Notes: a model not told the origin generated them from the letters alone. Positions 7,692 through 15,734 are shown, numbered from the stretch's first letter. The stretch is DNA of 18,816 nt from Bacillota bacterium (GCA_023394255.1 JAEXAZ010000204.1:1-18816); one strand, 5' to 3'. Numbers and translations: made by a program.

Positions 7692-7730
7692 ATGCAAAAA
7701 AGAGGCGCGGATCGCGCCTCTTTCTTGCAT
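7692..7730 (+). terminator. Terminator after the enolase-like gene
   Basis: Strong stem AGAGGCGCG / CGCGCCTCT (7701-7709 / 7713-7721) with loop GAT, flanked by A- and T-rich arms, with an outer ATGCAA / TTGCAT pair closing the structure. It begins five bases after the stop codon. It should end or reduce transcription before the repeats and the UroD-like gene. Confidence 0.8.
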
Positions 7731-7734
7731 TTGT

Positions 7735-7826
7735 GGTATAATAACCGCAAAGCGGTTATTATACCGGATTATGGCCAGGGCGATGCGCCCGCAAAGCCCG
7801 CTCCCGCCCTGATGGCCAATGATACC
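7735..7826 (+). repeat. 92-bp palindromic repeat, copy 1
   Basis: The unit starts with a perfect 14-bp hairpin GGTATAATAACCGC-AAA-GCGGTTATTATACC (7735-7765). A second dyad pairs ATGGCCAGGGCG (about 7770-7782) with CGCCCTGATGGCC (7805-7817), and the unit ends ATGATACC. Its outer ends are near inverted repeats (GGTATAAT / ATGATACC). Copy 2 has the same length and orientation, with 86 of 92 positions identical. No credible protein is encoded. It resembles REP- or MITE-type intergenic repeats. Confidence 0.85.
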
Positions 7827-7846
7827 ACTGCGTGCTTTGCACTTGT

Positions 7847-7938
7847 GGTATCATACCCGCAAAGCAGTTATGATACCGGATTATGGCCAGGGCGATGCAC
7901 CCGCGAAGCCCGCTCCCGCCCTGATGGCCAATGATACC
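7847..7938 (+). repeat. 92-bp palindromic repeat, copy 2
   Basis: Direct copy of the preceding unit, 112 bases downstream start to start, differing at six positions (unit positions 6, 10, 20, 26, 53 and 59). Its ends are a perfect 8-bp inverted repeat, GGTATCAT / ATGATACC. The 20-base spacer between copies (7827-7846) contains GTGCTTTGCAC, itself a small hairpin. The copy ends 13 bases before the UroD-like gene, so its hairpins will be in that gene's leader. Confidence 0.85.
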
Positions 7939-7951
7939 GGATTAAGGGGAA

Positions 7952-9013
7952 ATGGGGGATTTTGTGCGGACACCGGAAATGACCAGTACCGAGCGTGTGA
8001 TGGCGGCGATCAACGGGGCTCCTTTCGACGTTTATCCGGCGATCAGCGTCACGTCTGTCGCCACGATTGACGGAATGAACCAAAGCAGGGCGTATTTCCC
8101 TTCTGCACACACAAACGGAGCCGAAATGGCGGACCTTGCAGCTGTCGGCCACGATGAATTCGGCTTTGACTCCGCGGCGCCCTATTTTTCCATCCACCTG
8201 GAAGCAGCCGCGCTGGGTGCGGATGTAGACTGGAGCGATCGTTTCGGCACACCGAGCGTAAGGGGAATCCTGCTGAGCAATCTGGACCAGCTCGACATTC
8301 CTCAGGACTTTCTGTCCCGCCCCCTGCCGATGCAGCTGCTGCGCGCCTTACGCATTCTGCACAAACGGTACAAGGGCGAAGTCCCTGTCATTGGGAAAGT
8401 GGTCGGGCCGTGGACATTGGCATACCATTTGCGCGGTGTGGAAAACCTGCTGTTGGACACCATTCTGGAGCCGGAGAAAACACGCGGCGCCATCGCCGCG
8501 CTGGCAGAAATATCTGTTCAATTCGCACAGGCACAATTTGAAGCGGGGGCGGATATTGTCGTGTGGGCGGACCATGTCACTTCCGATCTCGTAAGCGCCC
8601 AGATTTATCGGGAGATTGTCTTTCCGGTCCATTGTATGGCAACCCGCAAGCTGGCTTCGATGGGGCCTCTGATCCTGCATGTATGCGGAAATGTGGAGGA
8701 CCGGTTCGATTTATTTGCCAAGGCGGGATTCACCTGCTTTCATATGGACTCGCGCAACAATATTCCCGCCATTGTACAGGCGGCCGGTGAGCGGATCCGT
8801 CTGGCGGGCTGCATCAACAATCCGTTCACACTGTCGCAGGGGACGCCCGGAGGCGTTCAGCGTGAAGTCGAGTATAACATCGCCTGCGGTATCCCGCTGA
8901 TTGCCCCTGAATGCGCGATTCCAACCAGTGTTCCGTCCGCCAACCTGAAAAGGCTTGTCCGGACAGCGCACAGCCACCGGTTCAGCGGCGCGCCCAATAT
9001 GCGGCTACCGTAA
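7952..9013 (+). CDS. UroD/MtaA-family protein (uroporphyrinogen decarboxylase-like, zinc methyltransferase type)
   Basis: 353 residues of the uroporphyrinogen decarboxylase (UroD) superfamily. It carries the zinc motif of the methylcobamide:CoM methyltransferase branch: H243 and C245 in LILHVCGN and C321 in IAPECAIP. Other family features are the N-terminal STERVMAAING, KVVGPWTLAYHLRG (149-162) and GADIVVWADHVTSDLVS (199-215). UroD proper lacks this zinc triad, so haem synthesis is unlikely. No corrinoid protein or substrate-specific methyltransferase is visible nearby. The start is uncertain: ATG 7952 has a very close AAGGGGA, GTG 7964 follows GGGGGA, and ATG 7979 begins where family members usually start. 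It lies downstream of the enolase-like gene on the same strand but is separated by a terminator and repeats, and may have its own promoter. Confidence 0.8.
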   Translation: MGDFVRTPEMTSTERVMAAINGAPFDVYPAISVTSVATIDGMNQSRAYFPSAHTNGAEMADLAAVGHDEFGFDSAAPYFSIHLEAAALGADVDWSDRFGTPSVRGILLSNLDQLDIPQDFLSRPLPMQLLRALRILHKRYKGEVPVIGKVVGPWTLAYHLRGVENLLLDTILEPEKTRGAIAALAEISVQFAQAQFEAGADIVVWADHVTSDLVSAQIYREIVFPVHCMATRKLASMGPLILHVCGNVEDRFDLFAKAGFTCFHMDSRNNIPAIVQAAGERIRLAGCINNPFTLSQGTPGGVQREVEYNIACGIPLIAPECAIPTSVPSANLKRLVRTAHSHRFSGAPNMRLP

Positions 9014-9025
9014 AAACCATCCTGA

Positions 9026-9069
9026 AAGCCCGCCCGGGCCGGCCATGCATGACCGGCCCGGGCGGGCTT
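9026..9069. terminator. Bidirectional terminator between convergent UroD-like and GntR genes
   Basis: A 17-bp perfect stem, AAGCCCGCCCGGGCCGG with its complement at 9053-9069, encloses a 10-base loop containing CATGCATG. T-rich sequence follows on the + side (CTTAAACTTTATTT), and TTTTTAC lies a little beyond the stem on the - side. It sits exactly between the two converging stop codons. Confidence 0.88.
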
Positions 9070-9078
9070 AAACTTTAT

Positions 9079-9762
9079 TTAGGTCAGTTCTTTAAAGTAT
9101 TTGGGATGGTCCCGCAGGATGGCCTGTTTATCCACTTTGTAGCGGGAAAGATGCAGTTCCATGTTCGCCATGGCCGCCTGTTCATTCCCTGCGGAAATTG
9201 CTTCCAGCACAGCCCGATGATCGGCGACCGTCTTATTGTCCCTCAGGCTGGCAAGGCTCATGCGGCGCACCCGGTCAAAATGGATGGTAAAGGAATTCAT
9301 CATCGCATAGGTCTGCTGCTTTTCACAGATGGTGAACAGCGACCGGTGGAATTCATCGTCCAGCTTCATCATCATGGCTTCATCCGGATTTTCCAGATAA
9401 AACTCCTGCAGTTTCACGCAGCGCTCCAGCGCGTTAATATCCTTCGGCTTTGCCATGGAACATGCAAGCTGTACGATTGCTTTTTCCAGCACAAGGCGGG
9501 TGAAACTCGCTTCTTCGACCATGCTGTAGTCCACCAAAGCGATCCGGCTGCCCTTTTGAGGATAAATCTCTACAATCCTGCTTTTAGAAAGTTCAAACAG
9601 CGCTTCCCGCACGGGGGTACGGGACAGACCCAACTGAGCTGCCAACTCGCTCTCGCTTACCATGCTGCCGGGTGCAAGTTCCAGCCAGATGATATTCTGT
9701 TTTATAATGCGCAGCGCATAATCCCGTCCGTTTTCACGAGGTTCTCTCTCGGTAACTATCAT
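9079..9762 (-). CDS. GntR-family transcriptional regulator, FCD subfamily
   Basis: 227 residues, typical of FadR/UxuR-like regulators. The N-terminal winged helix runs through residues ~10-75, with SESELAAQLGLSRTPVREALFEL (36-58) as the recognition part. The C-terminal all-helical FCD domain shows the metal/effector ligands D136 and H139 (DDEFHRSL), H182 (ADHRAVLEAI) and H204 (MELHLSRY). The family commonly represses hexuronate genes and responds to uronates or their products. It is the last gene of the - strand operon after uxuB, separated by 112 bases that contain dyad sites. It most likely controls manA-dctPQM-uxuAB through the CTAGTATA-type operators seen here; binding is inferred. Confidence 0.9.
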   Translation of the reverse strand: MIVTEREPRENGRDYALRIIKQNIIWLELAPGSMVSESELAAQLGLSRTPVREALFELSKSRIVEIYPQKGSRIALVDYSMVEEASFTRLVLEKAIVQLACSMAKPKDINALERCVKLQEFYLENPDEAMMMKLDDEFHRSLFTICEKQQTYAMMNSFTIHFDRVRRMSLASLRDNKTVADHRAVLEAISAGNEQAAMANMELHLSRYKVDKQAILRDHPKYFKELT

Positions 9763-9797
9763 GCAGAAATACTCGCTTTCTTTTTCAGGTGATCTTA

Positions 9798-9812
9798 AAT
9801 AGCCCGGCTATT
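9798..9812. promoter_or_regulatory. Dyad AATAGCC-C-GGCTATT upstream of the GntR gene
   Basis: Perfect 7-bp arms around a single C, in the uxuB-gntR gap 36 bases before the regulator start. With no real T-tract it is more likely a regulator site or leader hairpin than a terminator. Confidence 0.4.
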
Positions 9813-9817
9813 GTTCC

Positions 9818-9829
9818 CTAGTATAGCAG
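9818..9829. promoter_or_regulatory. Second GntR/FCD operator-like site before the regulator gene
   Basis: CTAGTATAGCAG matches 10 of 12 positions of the palindrome CTAGTATACTAG in the manA promoter. Read on the - strand it contains TATACT, which could be the -10 box of a regulator promoter. This would allow autoregulation. Confidence 0.45.
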
Positions 9830-9874
9830 AAATTCGGCTGTTTTTCATCAGGATCAGCTAAGAAAAACCAAAAA

Positions 9875-11491
9875 TCAGGCTAAATATTTTTGCAGGGTTG
9901 CACGCACCGCGCCCGGGCCTTTTAATTCTTCCACAAACATTGCCTCAATTTTATCGCTCAATCCGGCTTTCACCAGATCCGTGCCAAAAATGGCTTCATT
10001 GCGCAGAATCTCTTTCAGCTGGCCATGGTAAGTTTCCGGTTTGCCGACTACAATCTCTTTCAGCTTCGCCTGCAATTCATCCTTCATGGGATCGCTGCTC
10101 ACTTCCATGGATTCGCCTTTATCGTCCACCGCCAGCAGATAACGCAGCCAGCCTGCCAGCGCCAGCGGTACGCTGACCAGTTCGTTCAGGTCCCTGCCGG
10201 CGGCAATATAACTTTTTATGGTCTCACCAAAGCGGATACCGACCTTCTGGCTGGTATCGGTAGCGATGCGCTGGGGCGCGTCCGGCATAAAGGGATTGGG
10301 CAGACGCTGCTCCACAACTTCGTCAATGAAGGCTTTGGGCCGCAGGATCCTGGGATCCACCACCACCGGCAGTCCTTCCACATAGCCCAGACGTTTGATG
10401 AGGGCAACGATATCCCTGTCCTTCATTTCGTCGCAGATCAGCGTATAGCCAAGCATGCAGCCGTATACGCTCATGGCGGTATGCAGCGGATTGAGGCAGG
10501 TCGTGACCTTCATTTTTTCCGTGTTATTCACCGTGTCGCGGTCTGTCATAAAGACGCCCGCTTTTTCCAGGGCCGGACGGCCATTCGGGAACTGGTCTTC
10601 TACCACGAGGTACTGCGGTCGCTCCGCGTTGACAAAGGGCGCAATAAAGGTGTTCTTGCCGGTAACAATGGGAGCCATGCCGGATATGCCGGCTGCCGCA
10701 AGGCTTTCTTCCACCATCTTGTGGGGGCGGGGGGTGATCTTGTCGATCATGCTCCAGGGGAAGGAAACCTGTTTTCCATCTTCCAGATAGGCTACAAAAC
10801 CGGCCTCCACAAAGCCGTTCCTCTCCCATGCTTTTGCCACGGCCAGCACGCTGTTGCGCAGTTTCTCGCCGTTATGGCTGCAGTTGTCCATGCTGACCAG
10901 CGCAAGCGGCGTCTTGTTCGCTTTATAACGTTCGTATACCAGCGCGGTAATCATGCTCATGGCATGCCGTGCTTTATCGGGGCCTTCCTGCATGTCGGCG
11001 GCAACCACCGGCATCAGCTCGCCGGCCATATTGGCCAGAGCGTACCCTTTTTCGGTGATCGTAAAGCTGACCATCTGCAGCTTTGGGTTCGTAAAAATCT
11101 CCTTCAGGCGGGCCATTTGACCCGCGTCGGAGCTATCGGCCCGCAGACCCTCGGCAATGCTTGCCACGATCTCCCGGCTGGTGGAGCCGTCCGGGTTCAG
11201 GGTGACGTTCAGCGTCATATTATCATAAGGGAGGTAAATCCGGTCGATGATATCATAATCAAACGTTTCGGCGGCAATGATGCCGCTGGCGGCAAGGCCG
11301 TTGTTCAAAAGCTCCTGCTGAAGGCGGGCAATAAAGCCCCGGAAAATATTCCCCGCGCCGAAATGGACCCATACAGGCTGCTCTTTCGTAGCGGATTTCA
11401 TCTTGTCCCAGTCAAACTTTGGCAAAGCCACGCCGGCATCTGCCCAGGCCTGCGCATCGCGTTTGACAGACAGCGCGTTCAGTTCCAGCAT
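9875..11491 (-). CDS. uxuB: Fructuronate reductase (mannitol dehydrogenase family)
   Basis: 538 residues, the size of Firmicutes UxuB. The N-terminal Rossmann fold has WVHFGAGNIFRGF (41-53). The catalytic motif of the polyol-specific long-chain dehydrogenase family is visible as K328, N334 and H337 in KVTTCLNPLH. The substrate loop SMDNCSHNGEKL (200-211) and SFPWSMIDKITPRP (243-256) are typical. The enzyme reduces D-fructuronate to D-mannonate with NADH in hexuronate breakdown. Start ATG 11491 follows GAGAGG. It lies 43 bases after uxuA, whose enzyme dehydrates mannonate, which separates this from mannitol or tagaturonate dehydrogenases of the same family. Confidence 0.93.
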   Translation of the reverse strand: MLELNALSVKRDAQAWADAGVALPKFDWDKMKSATKEQPVWVHFGAGNIFRGFIARLQQELLNNGLAASGIIAAETFDYDIIDRIYLPYDNMTLNVTLNPDGSTSREIVASIAEGLRADSSDAGQMARLKEIFTNPKLQMVSFTITEKGYALANMAGELMPVVAADMQEGPDKARHAMSMITALVYERYKANKTPLALVSMDNCSHNGEKLRNSVLAVAKAWERNGFVEAGFVAYLEDGKQVSFPWSMIDKITPRPHKMVEESLAAAGISGMAPIVTGKNTFIAPFVNAERPQYLVVEDQFPNGRPALEKAGVFMTDRDTVNNTEKMKVTTCLNPLHTAMSVYGCMLGYTLICDEMKDRDIVALIKRLGYVEGLPVVVDPRILRPKAFIDEVVEQRLPNPFMPDAPQRIATDTSQKVGIRFGETIKSYIAAGRDLNELVSVPLALAGWLRYLLAVDDKGESMEVSSDPMKDELQAKLKEIVVGKPETYHGQLKEILRNEAIFGTDLVKAGLSDKIEAMFVEELKGPGAVRATLQKYLA

Positions 11492-11534
11492 ACAATCCTC
11501 TCGCTTTCTTGCTTCTTTGAATTTATAAAAGAGA

Positions 11535-12617
11535 TTACGCTTTGCAGTTTTTCACGATGGCTTCCCATAAGCCGTTCAGATAGGTGGCGCCCAGAGCACG
11601 GTCGTACAGGCCATAGCCGGGGCGGCCAACCTCATCCCAGATCATACGCCCGTGGTCGGGACGCACATAGGTATCGGGGCAGGTTTCGTAGATGGCTTTC
11701 ATAATCTCGTACATATCCAGATTGCCGTCACTGGAGAGATGCGCGCTTTCCCGGAAGCAGCGGTCGCTTCCCAGATGTTTGATGTTGCGCACATGCATCG
11801 CGCCGACACGGTCCATCCTGCCGAAATGACGGATGAGCGCCGGGATGTCATTGTTCACATTGCTGCCCAGAGAGCCCGTGCAGAGGCAAACCGTATTACA
11901 GGGGCTGTCGTGAAGGGCGACGATTTTATCATAGCCGGCCTGATCGTGCGCCAGACGGGGCAGCCCGAAAATCGGCCAGCCCGGATCGTCCGGATGGCAG
12001 GCCATTTTTACGCCTACTTCTTCGCATACCGGGATGATGCCGTCCAGAAAATATTTGAAGTTTTCCAGCAGCTTTGCCTCGTCCACATCCTTGTACAGGT
12101 CCAGGGTTTTTTCCAGTTCGGACAGCCGTGCCGGTTCCCAGCCGGGCAGAGTGAATCCGTTGGACTGGGAAGCGGTACGTTTCACAATCTCCACGGGGGT
12201 CAGGCTGCCCAGTTCTTTTTCATCAAAATAAAGGCTGTTGCTGCCGTCTTCGGGGATCTCCCGGGCCAGGTCGGTGCGCAGCCAGTCCAGCACCGGCATA
12301 AAGTTGTAAATGATCACCTTAACACCGTATTTTGCCAGATTGCGGATCGTGGTTTTGTAATTTTCAATGTATTGATCGCGTGTGGGCAGCCCCAGCTTGA
12401 TATCCTCGTGAACATTCACGCTTTCAATTACTTCACATTCTAAACCGGCTGCATGCACCTCATCAATATAGGACCTGATCTCATTTTCTTCCCACACCTC
12501 GCCGGCGGCCTTATCGTCCAGTAACCCCATAATGCCGCTCATGCCGGGAATCTGTTTGATTTGCTTCAGGGTGATCGAATCGCTGCCGGACCCATACCAG
12601 CGGAATGTCATTTTCAT
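11535..12617 (-). CDS. uxuA: Mannonate dehydratase
   Basis: 360 residues, the length of Gram-positive UxuA. It dehydrates D-mannonate to 2-keto-3-deoxygluconate using Mn2+/Fe2+ in a TIM barrel. Family features: N-terminal [23 protein letters not shown], the metal-site segments [30 protein letters not shown] and [10 protein letters not shown], and the C-terminal [13 protein letters not shown]. The ATG at 12617 is chosen because GGAAGGGAGAA lies just upstream and the protein then begins as the family does; the longer open frame to 12821 runs back into dctM. Together with uxuB it gives fructuronate to KDG; the KDG kinase and aldolase are not in the window. Confidence 0.94.
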   Translation of the reverse strand: MKMTFRWYGSGSDSITLKQIKQIPGMSGIMGLLDDKAAGEVWEENEIRSYIDEVHAAGLECEVIESVNVHEDIKLGLPTRDQYIENYKTTIRNLAKYGVKVIIYNFMPVLDWLRTDLAREIPEDGSNSLYFDEKELGSLTPVEIVKRTASQSNGFTLPGWEPARLSELEKTLDLYKDVDEAKLLENFKYFLDGIIPVCEEVGVKMACHPDDPGWPIFGLPRLAHDQAGYDKIVALHDSPCNTVCLCTGSLGSNVNNDIPALIRHFGRMDRVGAMHVRNIKHLGSDRCFRESAHLSSDGNLDMYEIMKAIYETCPDTYVRPDHGRMIWDEVGRPGYGLYDRALGATYLNGLWEAIVKNCKA

Positions 12618-12649
12618 AGTGAATTCTCCCTTCCAGTATTTTTTTAAAT

Positions 12650-12683
12650 AAGGCGCAGAAACCGGGACCGGATTCTGCACCTT
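12650..12683 (-). other. Hairpin between dctM and uxuA, possible attenuator
   Basis: Stem AAGG-x-GCAGAA / TTCTGC-x-CCTT with an inner CCGG/CCGG pair, located between the dctM stop and the uxuA ribosome site. It is followed on the - strand only by ATTTAAAAAAA, so termination would be partial at best. It probably protects or separates transporter and enzyme messages. Confidence 0.45.
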
Positions 12684-12720
12684 AAAACGCAACGGAGTCT
12701 TATCGGACGCGGAGCCGCGC

Positions 12721-14001
12721 TTACGCGCCGTAAACCAGATTGGGCAGCCAAAGCACTGCCTGCGGGAACAACACCATAAATACGACCACAAGAATGACCG
12801 CCAGATAGAACGGCCAGCCATATTTTACGGTCTCTTCAACAGGGCACCCCATGATGTCCGAAGTCGTGTATAGGGCTGTTCCTACCGGCGGGGTCATAAC
12901 CCCGAAGGTTACGCAGGTCATCATGATCATGCCGAAGATGACCGGATCGATGCCCACGCTCTGCATAACAGGGAGCAGGATCGGCGTAAGGATCAGGGCG
13001 ATTACGGTCGTTTCCATAAACATGCCGCAGAACAGCAGGAAGAGGATCACCAGCACCAGCAGGACGGTGGGGTTTGAGGTAATGGCAACCAGCCCGCCGG
13101 CAATTGTGGTGGTCAGGTCGTCATATACGACGCCGTATCCGAAAATACCCGAAAAAGCCAAAATAATGGTAATCACGGTAACATCCTTCACCGAATCCTT
13201 CATGGTAGTCATGAAGGTTTCCCAGTTCAGCTCGCGATAGACCACCACGCCCACGAACAAAGCGTACGCCACGGCGAACGCGCCGGACTCGGAAGGGCTC
13301 ATAATGCCGAACCGGATCAGTGCGATCAGCATAAAGGGAAAGATCAGCGCCCAGATACTTTCAATAAACGCCTTTCCGATCTCTTTAAAGCTGGCGCGCT
13401 TCGCGTGTTCGGGCTTGTAGCCGAAGTGCCGGGCGGAAAGGCTGCACGCGATCATCAGAAAGACACACATCAGAAATCCGGGAATCCAGCCGGCCAGAAA
13501 CAGGCGGCCGATGGACACTTCGCCTACGGTACCATAGATGATCAGCCCCATGCTGGGCGGGATGGTGGCGACGATAAGGCCGGATAACCCGTTAATAGCC
13601 GCGCTCCAGCCCTTTGCATAGCCGAGGCGGCTCATTTCAGGCCCCAAAATGCGTGTTTCCATTGCGGCGTCGGCCACAGCGGAACCGGATACGCCGCCCA
13701 TCAGGGTTGACATGACGCAGGAAACCTGGCCCAGATTGCCATACATGTGTCCGGTACACACGTTTGCCAGCTTCATCAGCCGTTTTGTGATGCCACAGCT
13801 GTTCATCAGGTTGCCCGCCAAAATAAACAGCGGAATCGCAAGCATCGTGAAGCTCTGGCTTGTAGAGATGGATTTCTGTACCAAAACGCTCATTGGCAGG
13901 TCGCGAACAACAAAAAACGTGAAGCCCGAAAGGCCAATTGAGAAAGCCACAGGCATACCCAAAACCAAAAACACTAAAAAGACTGCAATCGCTATGCCCA
14001 T
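12721..14001 (-). CDS. dctM: TRAP transporter large membrane subunit DctM
   Basis: 426 residues with about 12 membrane segments, the standard size of the TRAP large permease (DctM/SiaM). Typical segments include [16 protein letters not shown] near the start, [42 protein letters not shown] (the conserved GG-SGSA motif) and [24 protein letters not shown]. It drives Na+-dependent uptake with DctQ and the binding protein DctP. The ATG at 14001 is chosen over the one five codons upstream because GGGGGG lies seven bases before it and its first base overlaps the dctQ stop as TAATG, the usual coupling of these genes. Confidence 0.95.
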   Translation of the reverse strand: MGIAIAVFLVFLVLGMPVAFSIGLSGFTFFVVRDLPMSVLVQKSISTSQSFTMLAIPLFILAGNLMNSCGITKRLMKLANVCTGHMYGNLGQVSCVMSTLMGGVSGSAVADAAMETRILGPEMSRLGYAKGWSAAINGLSGLIVATIPPSMGLIIYGTVGEVSIGRLFLAGWIPGFLMCVFLMIACSLSARHFGYKPEHAKRASFKEIGKAFIESIWALIFPFMLIALIRFGIMSPSESGAFAVAYALFVGVVVYRELNWETFMTTMKDSVKDVTVITIILAFSGIFGYGVVYDDLTTTIAGGLVAITSNPTVLLVLVILFLLFCGMFMETTVIALILTPILLPVMQSVGIDPVIFGMIMMTCVTFGVMTPPVGTALYTTSDIMGCPVEETVKYGWPFYLAVILVVVFMVLFPQAVLWLPNLVYGA

Positions 14002-14483
14002 TAGTTTGCCCCCCATTCGTTAACCGGTGTTTTGACAGCCTGAACCATACGGGCCGCCTGTGAGACAATCATCAGCAGCGCGCCCACCGGAACCGCTGCG
14101 GTAACCCATGCATAGCTGATCCTCAGAGTGGAGATACTGCGCTGAATGCCGGTCATGACCATTGTGTAACCATATCGCACCAGTATGCATAAAAACGCAA
14201 GAATGATGATCTGGAACAAAATGCTTAACCATTTTTGAACGGCCTTAGGCAGGTGTTTGACGATCACATCAATTCCGATCAGGCGTGTGTTGCGGATTGC
14301 CAGGTCGCTGCCCAGAAAGATCATCCAGGCAAACGCCACCAGGGCGGCGTCCTGCGCCCAGTTCAGCGGATGCTTAAATGCGCGAAACATGGCAGATATG
14401 AAAACCAATGCCGCAATGCCAAAAAGAAGCACGATTGCAAATATCTGCTCAAATTTGCAGAATTTTTGATATATTTTTTTCAT
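14001..14483 (-). CDS. dctQ: TRAP transporter small membrane subunit DctQ
   Basis: 160 residues with four hydrophobic helices, as in DctQ subunits: FAIVLLFGIAALVFISAMF, ALVAFAWMIFLGSDLAI, WLSILFQIIILAFLCILV and AWVTAAVPVGALLMIVSQ. The conserved NWAQDAALVAFAWMIFLGSDLAIRN stretch, with the RN-x3-I-x2-DV that follows, matches the family. DctQ couples to DctM in the membrane. The ATG at 14483 is preferred to a TTG two codons upstream because GGGAG is nine bases before it. The stop overlaps the dctM start. Confidence 0.92.
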   Translation of the reverse strand: MKKIYQKFCKFEQIFAIVLLFGIAALVFISAMFRAFKHPLNWAQDAALVAFAWMIFLGSDLAIRNTRLIGIDVIVKHLPKAVQKWLSILFQIIILAFLCILVRYGYTMVMTGIQRSISTLRISYAWVTAAVPVGALLMIVSQAARMVQAVKTPVNEWGAN

Positions 14484-14536
14484 CTTCAATATCTCCCATA
14501 AGTAGGTTTCGGTTTAATGAATTCAAATAGAAAAAG

Positions 14537-14574
14537 AAAAGCCTGAACGAGCGGCAACGCCCGTCCAAGCTTTT
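14537..14574 (-). terminator. Attenuator-like hairpin between dctP and dctQ
   Basis: On the - strand AAAAGC pairs with GCTTTT and the inner arms pair through G-U wobbles (GGACGGGCG with CGCTCGTTC) around a short loop, followed by CTTTTTCTATTT. A partial terminator here would give more binding protein DctP than membrane subunits, which TRAP systems need. A second 9-bp hairpin, ATTTTGTTT-GGG-AAACAAAAT (14600-14620), lies right at the dctP stop. Confidence 0.6.
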
Positions 14575-14619
14575 GTTCCCTTGACTCGGGTTCCGGCAAA
14601 TTTTGTTTGGGAAACAAAA

Positions 14620-15663
14620 TCAGGCTTCTTTGCCGATTTCAGCGTAGAGCTTCTCACGCAGCTCGGTCCAGCCCATTTTCTCATAAGCGGCCTTGGCGGC
14701 TTCCTTGAAAGCCTCTTTGTCCACTTCCACAATTTCCATCCCGTTGTCTACGAGGGTCTTCTCCATCTCCGGCTGCAGGCTTTCAACTTTCTTGGCGTTT
14801 TCATAAGCACTGCCGTAAGCGTCATTCAGAAGAATTTCCTGATACTCCGCGGGCAGGGAGGAGAACCATGTTTCGCCGGTAATCAGGCAGTTGACCAGAT
14901 TGATGTGCTCGGTCTTATCCACGTATTTGCAGACCTCATAGATATGAGTGGAAACAGCGCTGGTGTTCTGCACTTCGCAGCCGTCAATTACTTTGGTCTG
15001 GATGCTGTTGTACACTTCGCTCCATGCGACAGAGTAGGCGGTGGCGCCCATGCTTTCGATGCTGTTGACCCAGGGGTCGGCGCCGGGGGTACGGATGACC
15101 TGTCCCTTCAAGTCGGCGGGAGTGGTCGCTTTCTTGTTCGTCATGAACGAACGGGCACCGTCATAGAAGTTAAAGGCCAGTACGCGGATGCCCTGATCCA
15201 CCAGCTCATCCTGCCAGCCACGGAAAATGTCGGTATCCATTACTTTGCATGCTTCGTCATAGCTGTCGACCAGATATGCCATGTTGAAAATTCCCATGTC
15301 GTAAACATAGTTGCTCATACGGGCGGCATCGGTCAGAACGGCAATGTTCATGCCCTGCAGCGCCTGATCGATCATGTCCTCCTCCGCGCCCAGCTGGCTG
15401 GAAGGATAAATGGTGATTTTCACGCCGCCGTTGGTATCTTCTGCAACCTTGTCAGCGATGGTCTGCAGTCCTTCCACGATAGGAGCAGTCTCAGCCTGGG
15501 TGGTGGAAACTTTCAACTCGTAGACTTTATCGGGCGCGGTATCCCCAGCGGAACCGGCACCTTCCGAGGCGGCGGCGGAAGAACTGCCGGAAGCAGAACC
15601 GCCGCAAGCGGCCAGGCTTAGTGACATCGTCATTGCCAAAACTAATGCAAGAGTCTTTTTCAT
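14620..15663 (-). CDS. dctP: TRAP transporter substrate-binding lipoprotein DctP
   Basis: 347 residues. The N-terminus is a lipoprotein signal: MKK, a hydrophobic core and lipobox LAAC (17-20), then a Ser/Gly/Ala linker. A lipid anchor in place of a free periplasmic protein fits a Gram-positive cell. The rest is a DctP-family solute receptor: YELKVSTTQAETAPIVEGLQTIADKV, YPSSQLGAEEDMIDQALQG, and the carboxylate-binding arginine in LKGQVIRTPGADPWV. SEVYNSIQTKVIDGCEVQ is also typical. The start follows AAGGAGG. Being in one operon with uxuAB, it most likely binds a hexuronate such as glucuronate, galacturonate or mannuronate; the ligand is an inference. Confidence 0.94.
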   Translation of the reverse strand: MKKTLALVLAMTMSLSLAACGGSASGSSSAAASEGAGSAGDTAPDKVYELKVSTTQAETAPIVEGLQTIADKVAEDTNGGVKITIYPSSQLGAEEDMIDQALQGMNIAVLTDAARMSNYVYDMGIFNMAYLVDSYDEACKVMDTDIFRGWQDELVDQGIRVLAFNFYDGARSFMTNKKATTPADLKGQVIRTPGADPWVNSIESMGATAYSVAWSEVYNSIQTKVIDGCEVQNTSAVSTHIYEVCKYVDKTEHINLVNCLITGETWFSSLPAEYQEILLNDAYGSAYENAKKVESLQPEMEKTLVDNGMEIVEVDKEAFKEAAKAAYEKMGWTELREKLYAEIGKEA

Positions 15664-15691
15664 GGGTATTCGTATCCTCCTTATTCATATA

Positions 15692-15716
15692 TGTAAACGG
15701 CACTGTGCCGATTACA
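15692..15716. promoter_or_regulatory. 25-bp interrupted palindrome upstream of dctP
   Basis: Arms TGTAA and TTACA flank the perfect inner dyad CGGCAC-T-GTGCCG. It lies in the 85-base manA-dctP gap, about 30 bases before the dctP start. On the - strand TTGTAA, 17 bases, then ACATAT could be a weak promoter with this dyad in its spacer. It could be an operator (its TGTAAACG half also resembles half a cre site) or a leader hairpin. Confidence 0.45.
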
Positions 15717-15734
15717 ACATTTTAACTAAGCAGT

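Noticed and set aside
7735..7938. Possible CRISPR array
   Set aside because: Only two units, each 92 bp and strongly palindromic throughout, with one 20-base spacer and no cas genes.
7632..8070. Open frames across the 92-bp repeats with repeated peptide ending PAPALMANDT
   Set aside because: The peptide repetition is only the translation of the palindromic DNA repeat; no ribosome site or domain.
7952..9013. Haem-pathway uroporphyrinogen decarboxylase (HemE)
   Set aside because: The protein has the H-x-C...C zinc triad of the methyltransferase branch, and no haem genes are nearby.
8911..9792. 293-codon open frame on the + strand
   Set aside because: Crosses the strong terminator and runs antisense to the GntR regulator; no domain recognised.
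10025..11704. 559-codon open frame on the + strand
   Set aside because: It is antisense to uxuB and the end of uxuA, which have clear catalytic motifs. The translation resembles no family and reflects GC-rich codon bias.
12618..12821. N-terminal extension of uxuA
   Set aside because: The extra frame overlaps dctM and a hairpin; the family start and ribosome site are at 12617.
14581..15621. 346-codon open frame on the + strand
   Set aside because: Mirror of dctP, which has a signal peptide, lipobox and family motifs on the - strand; the + frame lacks a credible domain.
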